DNA from: Paludisphaera soli | GTDB lineage: Bacteria; Planctomycetota; Planctomycetia; Isosphaerales; Isosphaeraceae | NCBI RefSeq assembly: GCF_011064595.1 | Contig: NZ_JAALJI010000033.1 | Coordinates: forward strand, 1-64,000 | Direction: 5' to 3' | DNA: 64,000 nucleotides | Shown: positions 35,131-44,138 of the stretch, piece by piece | Layout: every line of letters begins with the position of its first letter | Position numbering within the stretch: the first letter of the stretch is position 1 | Notes under the pieces: generated by a model | Told to the model about the DNA's origin: nothing | What the model saw: only the letters and a program-made list of their open reading frames with translations | The model's database searches: none | Position numbers and translations under genes: made by a program

Positions 35131-35193
35131 ATACCTTGAGGGGCTAGTGGGCTAACCATGCCCGTGCAGGTTCAAGTCCTGTCTCCGGCACTC
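35131..35193 (+). pseudogene. 3' fragment of a tRNA-Leu(GAG)-like gene
   Basis: The fragment begins at the anticodon loop (TTGAGGG) and includes the long variable arm GGGC-TAACCAT-GCCC typical of class II tRNAs, the T arm GCAGG-TTCAAGT-CCTGT, and an acceptor 3' strand CTCCGGCA followed by CTC instead of CCA. No matching 5' half (GCCGGAG start, D arm) exists upstream. Fragments of this kind are usual at the ends of integrated elements that used the tRNA gene as attachment site. Confidence 0.65.
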
Positions 35194-35197
35194 TAAA

Positions 35198-35248
35198 CGA
35201 CCCGGCTCCCCTCGGATTTCGTCACGAAATCCGAGGGGAGCCGGGTCG
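35198..35248. terminator. 24-bp perfect hairpin after the tRNA fragment
   Basis: Positions 35198-35221 and 35225-35248 are perfect inverted arms with a 3-base loop (TCA). There is no T-run. It follows the tRNA-Leu remnant by 5 bp and would have been that tRNA's terminator. It also insulates the next kinase gene. Confidence 0.75.
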
Positions 35249-35471
35249 TGCTCGTTCGAAGTCCGGCTCGACCGGGCAGGACGGGATCCTGCCCTTCACT
35301 CATTGACGATCAGGATCTCCTGACTCGGCCCCGGGGCGAGTGGATCCGAGGCGTCGCCGGTCTGCAGGAATCGGCAAGATTCCTCCCGCGTTGAAGGGGT
35401 GGGATCGGTACGATGGTCGCTGGGGTCTCCCCAGGTCCTTCGCGGACCCTGATGGTGCGCGGAAGCGGGGC

Positions 35472-38400
35472 ATGAACATGTCCGAATCGTCACGCGGCAC
35501 GGCCGATTTCCTGGACTTCGCGCCTTTGGCCGGTGCCGCCGTGATCGCCATCGGCGGCCTGGTGCTGGCGGGGTGGGCGTTCGATCTCGCCATCCTCAAG
35601 AGCCTCGGGCCGGGCCTCACGGCGATGAATCCGGGCGGGACCGCTCTCGCGTTCATCCTGTCCGGCGTCTCGCTGCGGGTGCAGTCCCCGGCCGACGTCG
35701 GGGCCCGGCGACGGGGCCTCGGCGTGGCGTGCGGAGTCGGCGTCCTGCTGATCGGGCTGACTCGCCTGGCGGGCTACCTGGCCGGCTGGGATGAGGGCCC
35801 CGATCGGTGGTTGTTTCGGGCGTCGCTCGATCGGGACGCCCTGCGCGCCGGCCTGCCGAACCGGATGTCGCCGAACACGGCGACGGCTTTCGTGTGCGTC
35901 GGGCTCGCGTTGTCGCTGCTCGACGCCAGGACCCGCCGCCGGGGGATCCGGCCCGCCCAGATCCTGGCCCTCGCCGTGGGGCTGATCGCGCTGCTGGCCC
36001 TGATCGGTTACGTTTACAGCTCCTCGACGCTGATGGGGGTCATGCGGTACATCCCGATGGCTCTCAACACCGCGTTCGCGTTCGCGATCCTGAGCTTCGG
36101 GATCCTGCATGCCCGTCCGGACTGCGGGATCATGCGAGTGGTCACCAGCCGCGGCGCCGGGGGGATCATGGCGCGTCGGCTGCTGCCCGCGGCGATCCTG
36201 ATCCCCGCAATCGTGGGCTGGGCGAGCTGGCAGTTGCAGCAACGCGCGATCTCGGGCCAGGTGGCGGGTATGTCGCTGTTCGTGCTGGCCAACATCGTCC
36301 TGTTCACGGGACTGATCTGGTGGAACGCAGCGTCTCTGGAGCGGATGGATCGCGAGCGGGGGCGGGCTGAGCGACGCCTGGAACTCCAGTACGGCGCCTC
36401 GCTCGCCCTGTCGGGGTCGCCCCGGCTCGACGACGCCGCGCCGAACTTCCTGAGGGCGATCTGCGAGAGCCTGGGCTGGTCGGAGGGGGGCCTGTGGCGG
36501 GTCGACCCGTCGGACGGAGTGCTCCGCTGCGCCGCCATCTGGCACGCCCCCACGTTCCGACCGGAGGAGTTCGTGGACCTGAGCCGCCGGACGACCTTCG
36601 CCCCGGGGATCGGGCTGCCGGGCCGCGTGTGGGCGAGCGGACGGCCGGCGTGGATCCCGGACGTCGTCGAGGATTCCAACTTCCCGAGGGCGAAGGCCGC
36701 CGCCCGTGCGGGGTTGCACGGCGCGCTCGGATTCCCGGTCGTCGTCGGTCGCGACGTCCTGGGGGTCGTCGAGATCTTCAGCGCGGAGATCCGCCAGCCC
36801 GACGACGAACTGCTCCAGATCCTGACGGCCATCGGCAGCCAGGTGGGGCAGCTCATCAAGCGCGGAGAGGCGGAGGAGGCGCTGAGACGGGGGGAGGAGC
36901 GCTTCCGCTCCCTCACCGAGGCCACGGCGGCGATCGTCTGGAATACGCTCCCGTCCGGCGAGGTCGACGCGGAACAGCCGAGCTGGACCGAGTTCACCGG
37001 CCAGACCTTCGATGAGCTCAAGGGGACGGGCTGGCTCGCCGCGATCCATCCCGACGACCGCACCCGGACCGCCGACGCGTGGACCGCGGCCATGGGCACC
37101 CGTTCGCTCTTCCAGATGGAACACCGGTTGAGGCGGCGGGACGGCGCGTATCTTCACATGCTCGTGCGAGCGGTCCCGATCCTCGACGGGGCGGGAGGCG
37201 TCCGAGAGTGGTTCGGCGTCCACACCGACATCGACGCCGAGAGGCGGGCCGAGGCCGCGCTGCGGGAGGCCGAGGAACGAGCCCGGCTGCTTCTCGAATC
37301 CTCGGGCGAGGGCATTTACGGGATCGACATGGAGGGCCGTTGCACGTTCATCAACGGGGCGGCGGCCAGGATGCTCGGCTATCATGCCGATGAAGTCCTC
37401 GGGAGAAACGCTCACGCGCTCATCCACCACACCCGGCCCGACGGCTCGCCCTACGCGGTGGAAGACTGCCCGATCTACCGGAGCTTCCGGGTCGGCGACG
37501 GCTGCCGGGTGGACGACGAGGTTCTCTGGCGACGAGACGGATCCTGCTTCCCGGCCGAGTACGCCTCGTACCCGATCCTCGGCGGCGACGGGGCGATCAA
37601 GGGGGCCGTCGTCAACTTCACGGACATCACCGAGCGGAAGCGCGTGGAAAGCGAGTTGCGGCGGGCCCACGAGGCCGACCAGGCGGCGACCCGGGCCAAG
37701 AGCGAATTCCTGGCGAACATGAGCCACGAGATCCGCACGCCCCTCAACGGCATCGTCGGCATGACGGAGCTGGCCCTCGACACCGAGCTGTCGCCCGAGC
37801 AGCGCGAGTATCTCGGGATGGTGAAGCTTTCGGCCGACCACCTCCTGAGCCTCATCAACGACATCCTCGACTTCTCCAAGATCGAGGCCGGCAAGCTCGA
37901 CCTGGAACTGGTCGAGTTCGACCTTCGCGACACGCTCGACGACACCCTGGCGACGCTCGCGATGCGCGCCCACAAGAAGGGGCTGGAGCTCGCCGACTAC
38001 GTCGCCGCCGACGTGCCCGACGCCCTGGTGGGCGACTCCCACCGATTGCGGCAGGTGATCGTCAACCTGCTGGGCAACGCGATCAAGTTCACCGAGCGGG
38101 GCGAGGTGGTGCTCCGGGTCGAGGTCCGCTCGCTGACGGAGGACGAGGCCTGCCTGCACTTCGCCGTCAGCGACACGGGCATCGGCATCGCGGCCGAGCA
38201 GCGTGAGAAGCTCTTCCGGGCCTTCACGCAGGCCGACGCCTCCACCACCCGCAAGTACGGCGGCACGGGGCTGGGCCTGGCGATCTCGGCCAGGCTCGTG
38301 GAGATGATGGGGGGGGCCATCGAGCTGGAAAGCGAGGTCGGCCGCGGGAGCACGTTCCACTTCACCCTCCGCTTCGGTCGCGCACGCGGGCCCGTCGCGC

Positions 38401-39641
38401 GGCCGACGGCGGCGGAACCGGCCCGGGTCCACGGCCTCCCCGTCCTCGTGGTGGACGACAACGCCACGAACCGGCTGATCCTTGGGGAGATGCTCGTCCG
38501 ATGGGGGATGAGGCCGACGGTGGTCGAGGGGGGGTCGCAGGCGCTGGCGGCCCTCGAAGAAGCGCGTCGGTTCGGCTCGCCGTTCGCGCTGGTGCTGCTG
38601 GACGGCATGATGCCGGAGATGGACGGATTCGCCCTCGCCGAGCGGATCCGGAAGGATGCGGGGCTCGTCGGCGCCACCTTGATGATGCTTTCTTCGGCGA
38701 ATCGTCGCGAAGACGCAGCGCGCTGCCGTGAGCTGCAGGTGGCCGCCTACCTGACGAAGCCCATCCGGCAATCCACCCTCCTGGACGCGATCATGACCTC
38801 GCTCGGCCCCTCCCTTGGCCTCGAAGCCCCCCCCGAGTCGGCGTCGCGGCCCCGGATCGGCAAAAGGTCGCGACCGCTCCGGCTCCTGCTGGCCGAGGAC
38901 AACGCGCTCAATCAGAGGCTGGCGGTCAGCCTGCTGGAGAAGCGCGGGCATCAGGTCGTGGTGGTCGGCAACGGCCGCGAGGCTTTGGCGGCCTTCGACC
39001 GGGGATCGTTCGACGCCGTCCTGATGGACGTGCAGATGCCCGAGATGGACGGGTTCGAGGCGACCGCCGCGATCCGCGCCCGCGAGTCGGCCAGCGGGGC
39101 CCGCACCCCGATCATCGCCATGACCGCGCATGCCATGAAGGGGGATCGCGAGCGCTGCCTCGCGGAGGGCATGGACGATTACGTCGCCAAGCCGCTGCGG
39201 CCCCAGGAGCTGTTCGAAGCGTTGGAACGCCTGGCCCCCGCCGTCGCGGGCACCCCCACGACGAGTGATAACGCAGCCCCGGGCCCTACCCCGGCCCCGG
39301 CGTTCGACCTCGCCGCGGCCCTCGACCGCGTCGACGGCGACGTGGATTTGATGAAGGAGCTGGCCGGCCTGTTCCTCGACGAATGTCCTCCGCGAATGGC
39401 GGAGATCCGTCGGGCGATCCGCGAACGGGACGCATCCAGCCTCAAGAAGGCGGCGCACGCCCTGAGGGGGTCGGCGGCCAACTTCGGGGCCCAGGCGGCC
39501 ACGAAGGCCTCCGAACGCCTCGAAATCGCGGGACGCGACCAGGACTGGGGCGACGTGGACGCGGCGTTGGCAGCCCTGGAGGCGTCAATCGCGGGCCTGA
39601 CGCCCGCACTCGCCGAGTTCGGCCGTACGGGGAGGGCGTGA
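35472..39641 (+). CDS. Large hybrid histidine kinase (7-8 TM, GAF, PAS-PAS, kinase, two receivers, HPt)
   Basis: The product is 1389 aa from the ATG at 35472 (MNMSESSRGTADFLDFAPLA). The N-terminal part (about 15-285) has 7-8 membrane helices. Then a GAF domain (about 300-460), two PAS domains (about 470-595 and 600-730), HisKA with His752 (MSHEIRTPLNG), HATPase (NLLGNAIKFTERGE, DTGIGI, GGTGLGLAI), receiver 1 with Asp1044 (LLDGMMPEMDG), receiver 2 with Asp1186 (LMDVQMPEMDG) and a C-terminal HPt with His1329 (AAHALRGSAANFGA). It is a complete BarA-type phosphorelay in one chain, and no output regulator is adjacent. The signal is unknown. Confidence 0.92.
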   Translation: MNMSESSRGTADFLDFAPLAGAAVIAIGGLVLAGWAFDLAILKSLGPGLTAMNPGGTALAFILSGVSLRVQSPADVGARRRGLGVACGVGVLLIGLTRLAGYLAGWDEGPDRWLFRASLDRDALRAGLPNRMSPNTATAFVCVGLALSLLDARTRRRGIRPAQILALAVGLIALLALIGYVYSSSTLMGVMRYIPMALNTAFAFAILSFGILHARPDCGIMRVVTSRGAGGIMARRLLPAAILIPAIVGWASWQLQQRAISGQVAGMSLFVLANIVLFTGLIWWNAASLERMDRERGRAERRLELQYGASLALSGSPRLDDAAPNFLRAICESLGWSEGGLWRVDPSDGVLRCAAIWHAPTFRPEEFVDLSRRTTFAPGIGLPGRVWASGRPAWIPDVVEDSNFPRAKAAARAGLHGALGFPVVVGRDVLGVVEIFSAEIRQPDDELLQILTAIGSQVGQLIKRGEAEEALRRGEERFRSLTEATAAIVWNTLPSGEVDAEQPSWTEFTGQTFDELKGTGWLAAIHPDDRTRTADAWTAAMGTRSLFQMEHRLRRRDGAYLHMLVRAVPILDGAGGVREWFGVHTDIDAERRAEAALREAEERARLLLESSGEGIYGIDMEGRCTFINGAAARMLGYHADEVLGRNAHALIHHTRPDGSPYAVEDCPIYRSFRVGDGCRVDDEVLWRRDGSCFPAEYASYPILGGDGAIKGAVVNFTDITERKRVESELRRAHEADQAATRAKSEFLANMSHEIRTPLNGIVGMTELALDTELSPEQREYLGMVKLSADHLLSLINDILDFSKIEAGKLDLELVEFDLRDTLDDTLATLAMRAHKKGLELADYVAADVPDALVGDSHRLRQVIVNLLGNAIKFTERGEVVLRVEVRSLTEDEACLHFAVSDTGIGIAAEQREKLFRAFTQADASTTRKYGGTGLGLAISARLVEMMGGAIELESEVGRGSTFHFTLRFGRARGPVARPTAAEPARVHGLPVLVVDDNATNRLILGEMLVRWGMRPTVVEGGSQALAALEEARRFGSPFALVLLDGMMPEMDGFALAERIRKDAGLVGATLMMLSSANRREDAARCRELQVAAYLTKPIRQSTLLDAIMTSLGPSLGLEAPPESASRPRIGKRSRPLRLLLAEDNALNQRLAVSLLEKRGHQVVVVGNGREALAAFDRGSFDAVLMDVQMPEMDGFEATAAIRARESASGARTPIIAMTAHAMKGDRERCLAEGMDDYVAKPLRPQELFEALERLAPAVAGTPTTSDNAAPGPTPAPAFDLAAALDRVDGDVDLMKELAGLFLDECPPRMAEIRRAIRERDASSLKKAAHALRGSAANFGAQAATKASERLEIAGRDQDWGDVDAALAALEASIAGLTPALAEFGRTGRA

Positions 39642-39697
39642 CGAAGGAGGGAGCCGGCGTTCGTCCGGATCGGCCCCGGCTGCGGAGAGGAGCGGCG

Positions 39698-40726
39698 ATG
39701 AAGCTCGATCGACGGGGGATCCGGGACGAAGCGGCGGGCGAACCGCCGGGAGCGTCGAAGCTGAAGGCGACGGCGTGCCTGGGCGGAGTGAGCCTGGAAC
39801 GCGGGGTGCCGATCGAAGAGCTCCACGATTACATCAAAGAATCCGAGAACGTCGTCTGGTTGGACGTACAGGACCCCGGACCGTCGGAGCTGGCCATGCT
39901 GATCGACGAGTTCGGCATCCATCCCCTGGCGCTGGAGGGCGTCTGCCTGGGCCGGCGGCGTCCGAAGGTCGACGAATACAAGGGATACGCCCTGCTGGTG
40001 GTGTATGCGGCCGTGCCCGGGGACGACGCCGGCGTCTTGCGGACTACCGAGCTAGACCTCTTCATCGGTCGGAATTTCCTTGTGTCGGTCCATCGGGGCC
40101 GCGTCCCCGCCCTGGAAGAGGCCTCGGCGCGCTGGACGCGGGGCGGGGCGAGGCTGCGCGACGGAGGGGCCTTCCTCGTCTTCGCGGTGATGGACGCCCT
40201 CGTCGACTCCTTCGCCCCGCTGCCGGCCGACCTCGAGGAGGACGTCGATGAGATGGAGATCGCGGTGTTCAGCCGCCCGGACGAGGAGAGCGTGCGGGCC
40301 CTGCTCAAGCTCAAGAGGACGCTCGCCTCGCTGCGGCACGAGCTCCACCCGCTGCGGGAGATCTTCCAGGCCTTATGTCGCCGCGATCGCCCTTTCTTCA
40401 ACGGGAGCGGGGAGGCTTACCTTCAGGATGTGCACGACCACCTGCTGCGGATCCTAGACGTGCTGGACGCCCTGCGCGACCGGGCGGACGCCGTCATGGA
40501 CGCCACCCTGGCGATCGGCTCGCACCGGCTCAACAAGACGATGAAGAGGCTGGCCGTCATCACGGTGGCGATGGCGACCGTCGGCTCGGTGTTCGGGGCT
40601 TACGGGATGAACTTCCAGTCCTTGCCCCTCTCCGGCTCCCCCTGGGGCTTCTGGCTGGTCGCCGGGGGCACCATCACCCTCGTGACGGCGCCCCTGCTGG
40701 TCGGCTGGCTGCGGGAGTGGTGGTGA
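39698..40726 (+). CDS. corA: CorA-family divalent metal ion transporter
   Basis: The product is 342 aa from the ATG at 39698 with GGAGAGGAGC upstream. The N-terminal cytoplasmic domain is followed by the long stalk helix and two C-terminal membrane helices. The diagnostic YGMN motif is in FGAYGMNFQSLPL between TM1 (LAVITVAMATVGSVFG) and TM2 (GFWLVAGGTITLVTAPLL). It is a pentameric inner-membrane channel for Mg2+ or Co2+/Ni2+. It lies between two kinase genes in the same direction, with 56-bp and 75-bp gaps. A regulatory link is only a guess. Confidence 0.92.
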   Translation: MKLDRRGIRDEAAGEPPGASKLKATACLGGVSLERGVPIEELHDYIKESENVVWLDVQDPGPSELAMLIDEFGIHPLALEGVCLGRRRPKVDEYKGYALLVVYAAVPGDDAGVLRTTELDLFIGRNFLVSVHRGRVPALEEASARWTRGGARLRDGGAFLVFAVMDALVDSFAPLPADLEEDVDEMEIAVFSRPDEESVRALLKLKRTLASLRHELHPLREIFQALCRRDRPFFNGSGEAYLQDVHDHLLRILDVLDALRDRADAVMDATLAIGSHRLNKTMKRLAVITVAMATVGSVFGAYGMNFQSLPLSGSPWGFWLVAGGTITLVTAPLLVGWLREWW

Positions 40727-40801
40727 GCGACGCCGGCGCCGATGCCGGGTCGCACGGAGCCGCCGCAAGGACTTTTCCCATCCGCTGATGAGGTGGCTGT
40801 C

Positions 40802-42031
40802 ATGCACGTCTTGATCGCAGACGACGACTCGGTCTCCCGGCGGCTCTTGCAGAGCTACCTGCACAAGTGGGGCTACGAGGTGACCGCGGCGAAGGACGGA
40901 GTCGAGGCGTGGGACCTGTTCGTCGCAGGCAACTTCCCCATGATCATCACCGATTGGATGATGCCCGAGCTGGACGGGGCGGGCTTGATCCGACGCGTCC
41001 GATCCGCCGGGCGGCCCGGCTATGTCTACACCATGCTCGTCACGGCGCGATCCGAGAAGGAGGATCTGGTCGAGGGCATGGAAGCCGGCGCCGACGACTT
41101 CCTCACCAAGCCCTTCGATCGGGACGAGCTGCGCGTGCGGCTGCGCGCCGGGGAGCGCATCATCCGCCTGGAGCAAGGCGTGCGCGACACCAAGGTGGCG
41201 TTGATGGAGACCGAGAAGCTCGCCAGCCTGGGCCGCCTGGCGGCGGGCGTGGCCCACGAGATCAACAACCCGCTCGCGTTCGTCGTCAACAACCTCGCCG
41301 TCCTGCGTCGGGCGGTCCAGGACGCGATGCGGGTCCTGGAAGCGTATCGCGAACGGGCGGCCGATCCGGCGCGGGTGGGGGCGGACGTCGTCGCCGAGAT
41401 GGCCCAGCTGGAGGACGAAATCGACCTGCCCTACCTTCGGGAGAACCTTCCCCGACTTTTCGAAAGCTCGGCCGAAGGTCTCAAGCGCGTCAGCGCCATC
41501 GTCCAGAATCTTCGCGATTTCGCACGCCTGGACGAGGCGGAGTTCAAGGACGTGGACGTCAACGCCGCGCTGCGGTCCACCCTGGAGGCGCTCCGCCATG
41601 AGATCTTCAAGAAGTCGATCCGGGTGACCAACGCCTTCCAGGAACTCCCCCCGGTGTCATGCCACGCCGGCAAGCTTAATCAGACCTTCCTAAATCTCTT
41701 GCTCAACGCCATCCAGGCCTCCGAGCCCGAGGGCGTGGTCGAAATCCGCACCCGCCCCGACGGCGAGGCCGCCGTCCTGGTGGAGATCGAGGACCACGGT
41801 TGCGGCATCCGTCCGGAGGAGCTTCCGCACATCTTCGAGCCCTTCTACACGACCAAGCCGGTGGGCTCGGGCACAGGCCTGGGCCTGTCGGTAGGATATG
41901 GGATGGTCCGCGATCAGGGCGGCTCGATCGAGGTGGAGAGCGCCGTGGGCCGCGGCAGCCTGTTCCGCGTGAAGCTCCCCGTCACTCCCCCCCGGCCCGA
42001 CGCCGAATCGGGCTCGACGGCCGGGGGGTGA
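40802..42031 (+). CDS. Receiver-histidine kinase fusion (REC-HisKA-HATPase)
   Basis: The product is 409 aa from the ATG at 40802. Residues 1-120 are a receiver with acidic pocket IADDDS, phospho-acceptor Asp51 (TDWMMPELDG) and Lys in FLTKPFDRDEL. A coiled linker leads to HisKA with His152 (GVAHEINNPLAF) and an HATPase with NLLLNAIQAS, EDHGCGI, FYTTKPVGSGTGLGLSVG. It is soluble and belongs to the NtrB-like kinase class that receives phosphate or interaction signals from upstream kinases. It is a plausible downstream partner for the large kinases here. Confidence 0.92.
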   Translation: MHVLIADDDSVSRRLLQSYLHKWGYEVTAAKDGVEAWDLFVAGNFPMIITDWMMPELDGAGLIRRVRSAGRPGYVYTMLVTARSEKEDLVEGMEAGADDFLTKPFDRDELRVRLRAGERIIRLEQGVRDTKVALMETEKLASLGRLAAGVAHEINNPLAFVVNNLAVLRRAVQDAMRVLEAYRERAADPARVGADVVAEMAQLEDEIDLPYLRENLPRLFESSAEGLKRVSAIVQNLRDFARLDEAEFKDVDVNAALRSTLEALRHEIFKKSIRVTNAFQELPPVSCHAGKLNQTFLNLLLNAIQASEPEGVVEIRTRPDGEAAVLVEIEDHGCGIRPEELPHIFEPFYTTKPVGSGTGLGLSVGYGMVRDQGGSIEVESAVGRGSLFRVKLPVTPPRPDAESGSTAGG

Positions 42032-42050
42032 AGCGGCGGCGCCGGCTTGG

Positions 42051-42067
42051 GATCGGCCATGCCGATC
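42051..42067. terminator. Short hairpin between convergent genes
   Basis: A 7-bp perfect inverted repeat (GATCGGC / GCCGATC) with a 3-base loop lies in the 41-bp gap between the convergent kinase and DUF1080 genes. It is weak evidence for a shared terminator. Confidence 0.35.
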
Positions 42068-42072
42068 GGTCG

Positions 42073-42750
42073 TCATTTCAAGGTCGCGGGCAACGGGCGA
42101 ACCGATACTTCCCGGAAGTAGACGATCGAGTTCTCGTCATGATTCTGGAGGCCGATGTATCCCGCCTCTGGCCTGGGTCCGCGCGAGGGGTCGCCCTCGC
42201 CGATCTTCTTCTCGGACTCGGGGCGTAGTTCGGAGGCGTCGAAGTCGGCGACCGGAGTGCCGTTGATTTCGGTGGAGATTCGATTCCCCTTCAGCGTGAT
42301 CTCTAGCGTATTCCACTCCAGGGACTTCCCGGGCTGCTTCTCGGCCGGGGCGAACGTATAGATCGAGCCCGTGCGTCGCTCCGGCTTACCGCCGTCGGCG
42401 ATCTGCACCTCGAAGCCGTTGTGGACGGCGTACCAGGGATCAGTCGGCTCCTCCGCGATGCGGACGTAGACGCCCGAATTGGAGCGCTCGGTCCCGGTCT
42501 TGTACTCGACGTGGATGATGCAATCGCCCAGCTTCTCGCCCGCGTACCAGAGCAGGCCCATACCCCCCTCGGTGCGGAGCATCCCGTCCTCGACCACGAA
42601 CCTCCCCGGCCCGACGTGCTTCCACCCTTCCAGGGTCCGGCCGTCGAAGAGCGGACGCCGGTCGTCCGTCGACTGGGCCGAGGCCGTCGCGGCGCAGGCG
42701 AGGAAGAGTGTCGCAAACGCGACGATGTTCCGTTCACGGGGGATCAGCAT
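42073..42750 (-). CDS. DUF1080 (3-keto-disaccharide hydrolase-like) secreted protein
   Basis: The product is 225 aa. The signal peptide (about 8-25, IVAFATLFLACAATASAQ) ends at AQS. The DUF1080 concanavalin-like domain shows PLFDGRTLEGWKHVGPGRF, GMLRTEGGMGLLWYAGEKLG, SNSGVYVRIAEEP, GFEVQIADGG, LEWNTLEITLKGNRIS and AGYIGLQNHD. The family is abundant in Planctomycetes, and some members act on 3-keto-glycosides. It is predicted extracytoplasmic. It is convergent with the kinase and 132 bp from the SDR gene upstream, which may oxidise related sugars. Confidence 0.9.
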   Translation of the reverse strand: MLIPRERNIVAFATLFLACAATASAQSTDDRRPLFDGRTLEGWKHVGPGRFVVEDGMLRTEGGMGLLWYAGEKLGDCIIHVEYKTGTERSNSGVYVRIAEEPTDPWYAVHNGFEVQIADGGKPERRTGSIYTFAPAEKQPGKSLEWNTLEITLKGNRISTEINGTPVADFDASELRPESEKKIGEGDPSRGPRPEAGYIGLQNHDENSIVYFREVSVRPLPATLK

Positions 42751-42882
42751 AAGAGCCTCGCTTTATTGGAAATCGGGTGCGGTTTGGCCCGAGCCTAACG
42801 CGCGGACGTGTGCCGATCAACGTCCCGCCTTCCCCCTGCTCGCTCCTCGATCGAGCGTTCGCGGCTGGACGCCGACGCCGGG

Positions 42883-43692
42883 CTACGAGTGCATGACGAA
42901 GCCGCCGTCGACGTTGATCGTCTGTCCCGTCACGTGCTCCGCCCTCGAGGAAGACAGGAAGACGATCATGTCGGCGATCGCCTCGGGCGTCTGCCAGCGT
43001 CCGAGCGGGACCATCGCGCGGATCTTTCGCTCGGACCATTCCTCGTACGACAGGCGATCGGCCGGATGGGCCTGGTCGTGCCAGCCCTGCCAGACCGAGC
43101 GATTCAGGGTGGTTCGGACCATGCCCGGGCAGACCGTGTTGACGCGCACGCCGTGAGGGGCGAGATCCTTCGCCAGGCACTGGGCGAAGTTGATGCCGGC
43201 AGCCTTGGACGCGCTGTAGGGCGGGTCGGTCTGGGAGCCGATCTGGCCCGCGACCGAGCCGAGGAAGACCATCGAACCCGACCCAAGCTCGACCATCGCC
43301 GGGGCCAGGGCGTGGGCGACGTGGACCATGCCCATCAGGTTCACCCGGAAGACCTCGGCCCAGTCGGCCGGACGGAGGTTGGTGAACGGGAATCCGAACT
43401 TGCCGGACCCAACGGCCGCGGCATGCGCCACGTGGTCGATCGGGCCCAGTTCCGCGACCGTTCGATCCCGGGCCGAGTCGACCGAAGCCTCGTCGGCGAC
43501 GTCGACCGGGACGCCGATCGCGCGGACCGGGAAGGCCGATTCGATCCCGCGAGCGATGGCGATTACGGACTCGCCGCGGTCCCAGACCGCGACCCGGGCT
43601 CCCTCTGATCCGAAGGCTTCGGCGGTCGCCCTGCCGATGCCGCCCGCCCCTCCTGTGACCACCGCGACGCGCCCGACCAGATTGAGATCCAT
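42883..43692 (-). CDS. Short-chain dehydrogenase/reductase (SDR)
   Basis: The product is 269 aa from the ATG at 43692. Classical SDR motifs: TGGAGGIGRA near the N-terminus, Asp-containing strand DVADEAS, FLGSVAGQIGS with the catalytic Ser, YSASKAAGINFAQ with Tyr and Lys, and C-terminal HVTGQTINVDGGF. NAD(P)-dependent oxidoreductase of 3-oxoacyl-ACP-reductase/glucose-dehydrogenase style. The substrate is unknown. It is probably co-transcribed with the DUF1080 gene downstream. Confidence 0.9.
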   Translation of the reverse strand: MDLNLVGRVAVVTGGAGGIGRATAEAFGSEGARVAVWDRGESVIAIARGIESAFPVRAIGVPVDVADEASVDSARDRTVAELGPIDHVAHAAAVGSGKFGFPFTNLRPADWAEVFRVNLMGMVHVAHALAPAMVELGSGSMVFLGSVAGQIGSQTDPPYSASKAAGINFAQCLAKDLAPHGVRVNTVCPGMVRTTLNRSVWQGWHDQAHPADRLSYEEWSERKIRAMVPLGRWQTPEAIADMIVFLSSSRAEHVTGQTINVDGGFVMHS

Positions 43693-43994
43693 GGTTCTTC
43701 GTCCCTCGGGGCCGGCGAACTCAACGTTGTCCGAGAGGCCCCGGCCGCTACGCGATCGAGAGTCAGGCCGGGCGCGGACGTCGCGCCGGCGTGACCAGCT
43801 AAGTCAGCGTGCACCGGGAGTCGCCCTCATGAGAGATTCGTATTCCAACGATCTGGAGTTCCGACGGACCGCTCCATCGCTCGCGGGGGGCGACCACCTC
43901 GACCACGGCGGCGATGGGCAACTGCGTCCGGATTTCTCGAAGCGCGGGCGGCTCGGCTCCGAGGTCGAGTCTTGATGCTCGCAGTAGAGTCTTA
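43693..43994. other. Intergenic stretch, no gene seen
   Basis: About 300 bp without a supported gene between the SDR gene and the acr3 remnant. If acr3 was truncated by deletion, the missing sequence would have stood here. Confidence 0.45.
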
Positions 43995-44138
43995 TCATCC
44001 CTTCGGGGACCGAGCGGCGAGGTAGCCGAGGGCCACGCCCAGGAGCATCGCCGGGAAGATCCTGAGCGTCAATCACCTATCGAGGAGCGAGAGGCGCCCG
44101 GAGGCCCTGGGACGGCACGTTGCGACGCGAGGGGTCAT
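43995..44138 (-). pseudogene. Apparent acr3 (arsenite permease) N-terminal remnant
   Basis: The ATG at 44138 overlaps the stop of the LMW-phosphatase gene (ATGA), as in a coupled operon. The frame reads MTPRVATCRPRASGRLSLLD, R, stop TGA (44075-44073), LTLRIFPAMLLGVALGYLAA, RSPKG and a second stop. ACR3 arsenite permeases start with an R/K-LS-x-LDRYLTLWIF-x-AM-x-x-GV-x-LGYL segment, which this matches with the Tyr codon replaced by a stop. Nothing of the remaining helices follows. Call rests on one short motif plus the arsenic-operon position. Confidence 0.55.

Noticed and set aside
35490-39458. 1322-codon minus-strand frame opposite the large kinase
   Set aside because: Antisense shadow of the hybrid kinase, with no recognisable domain.
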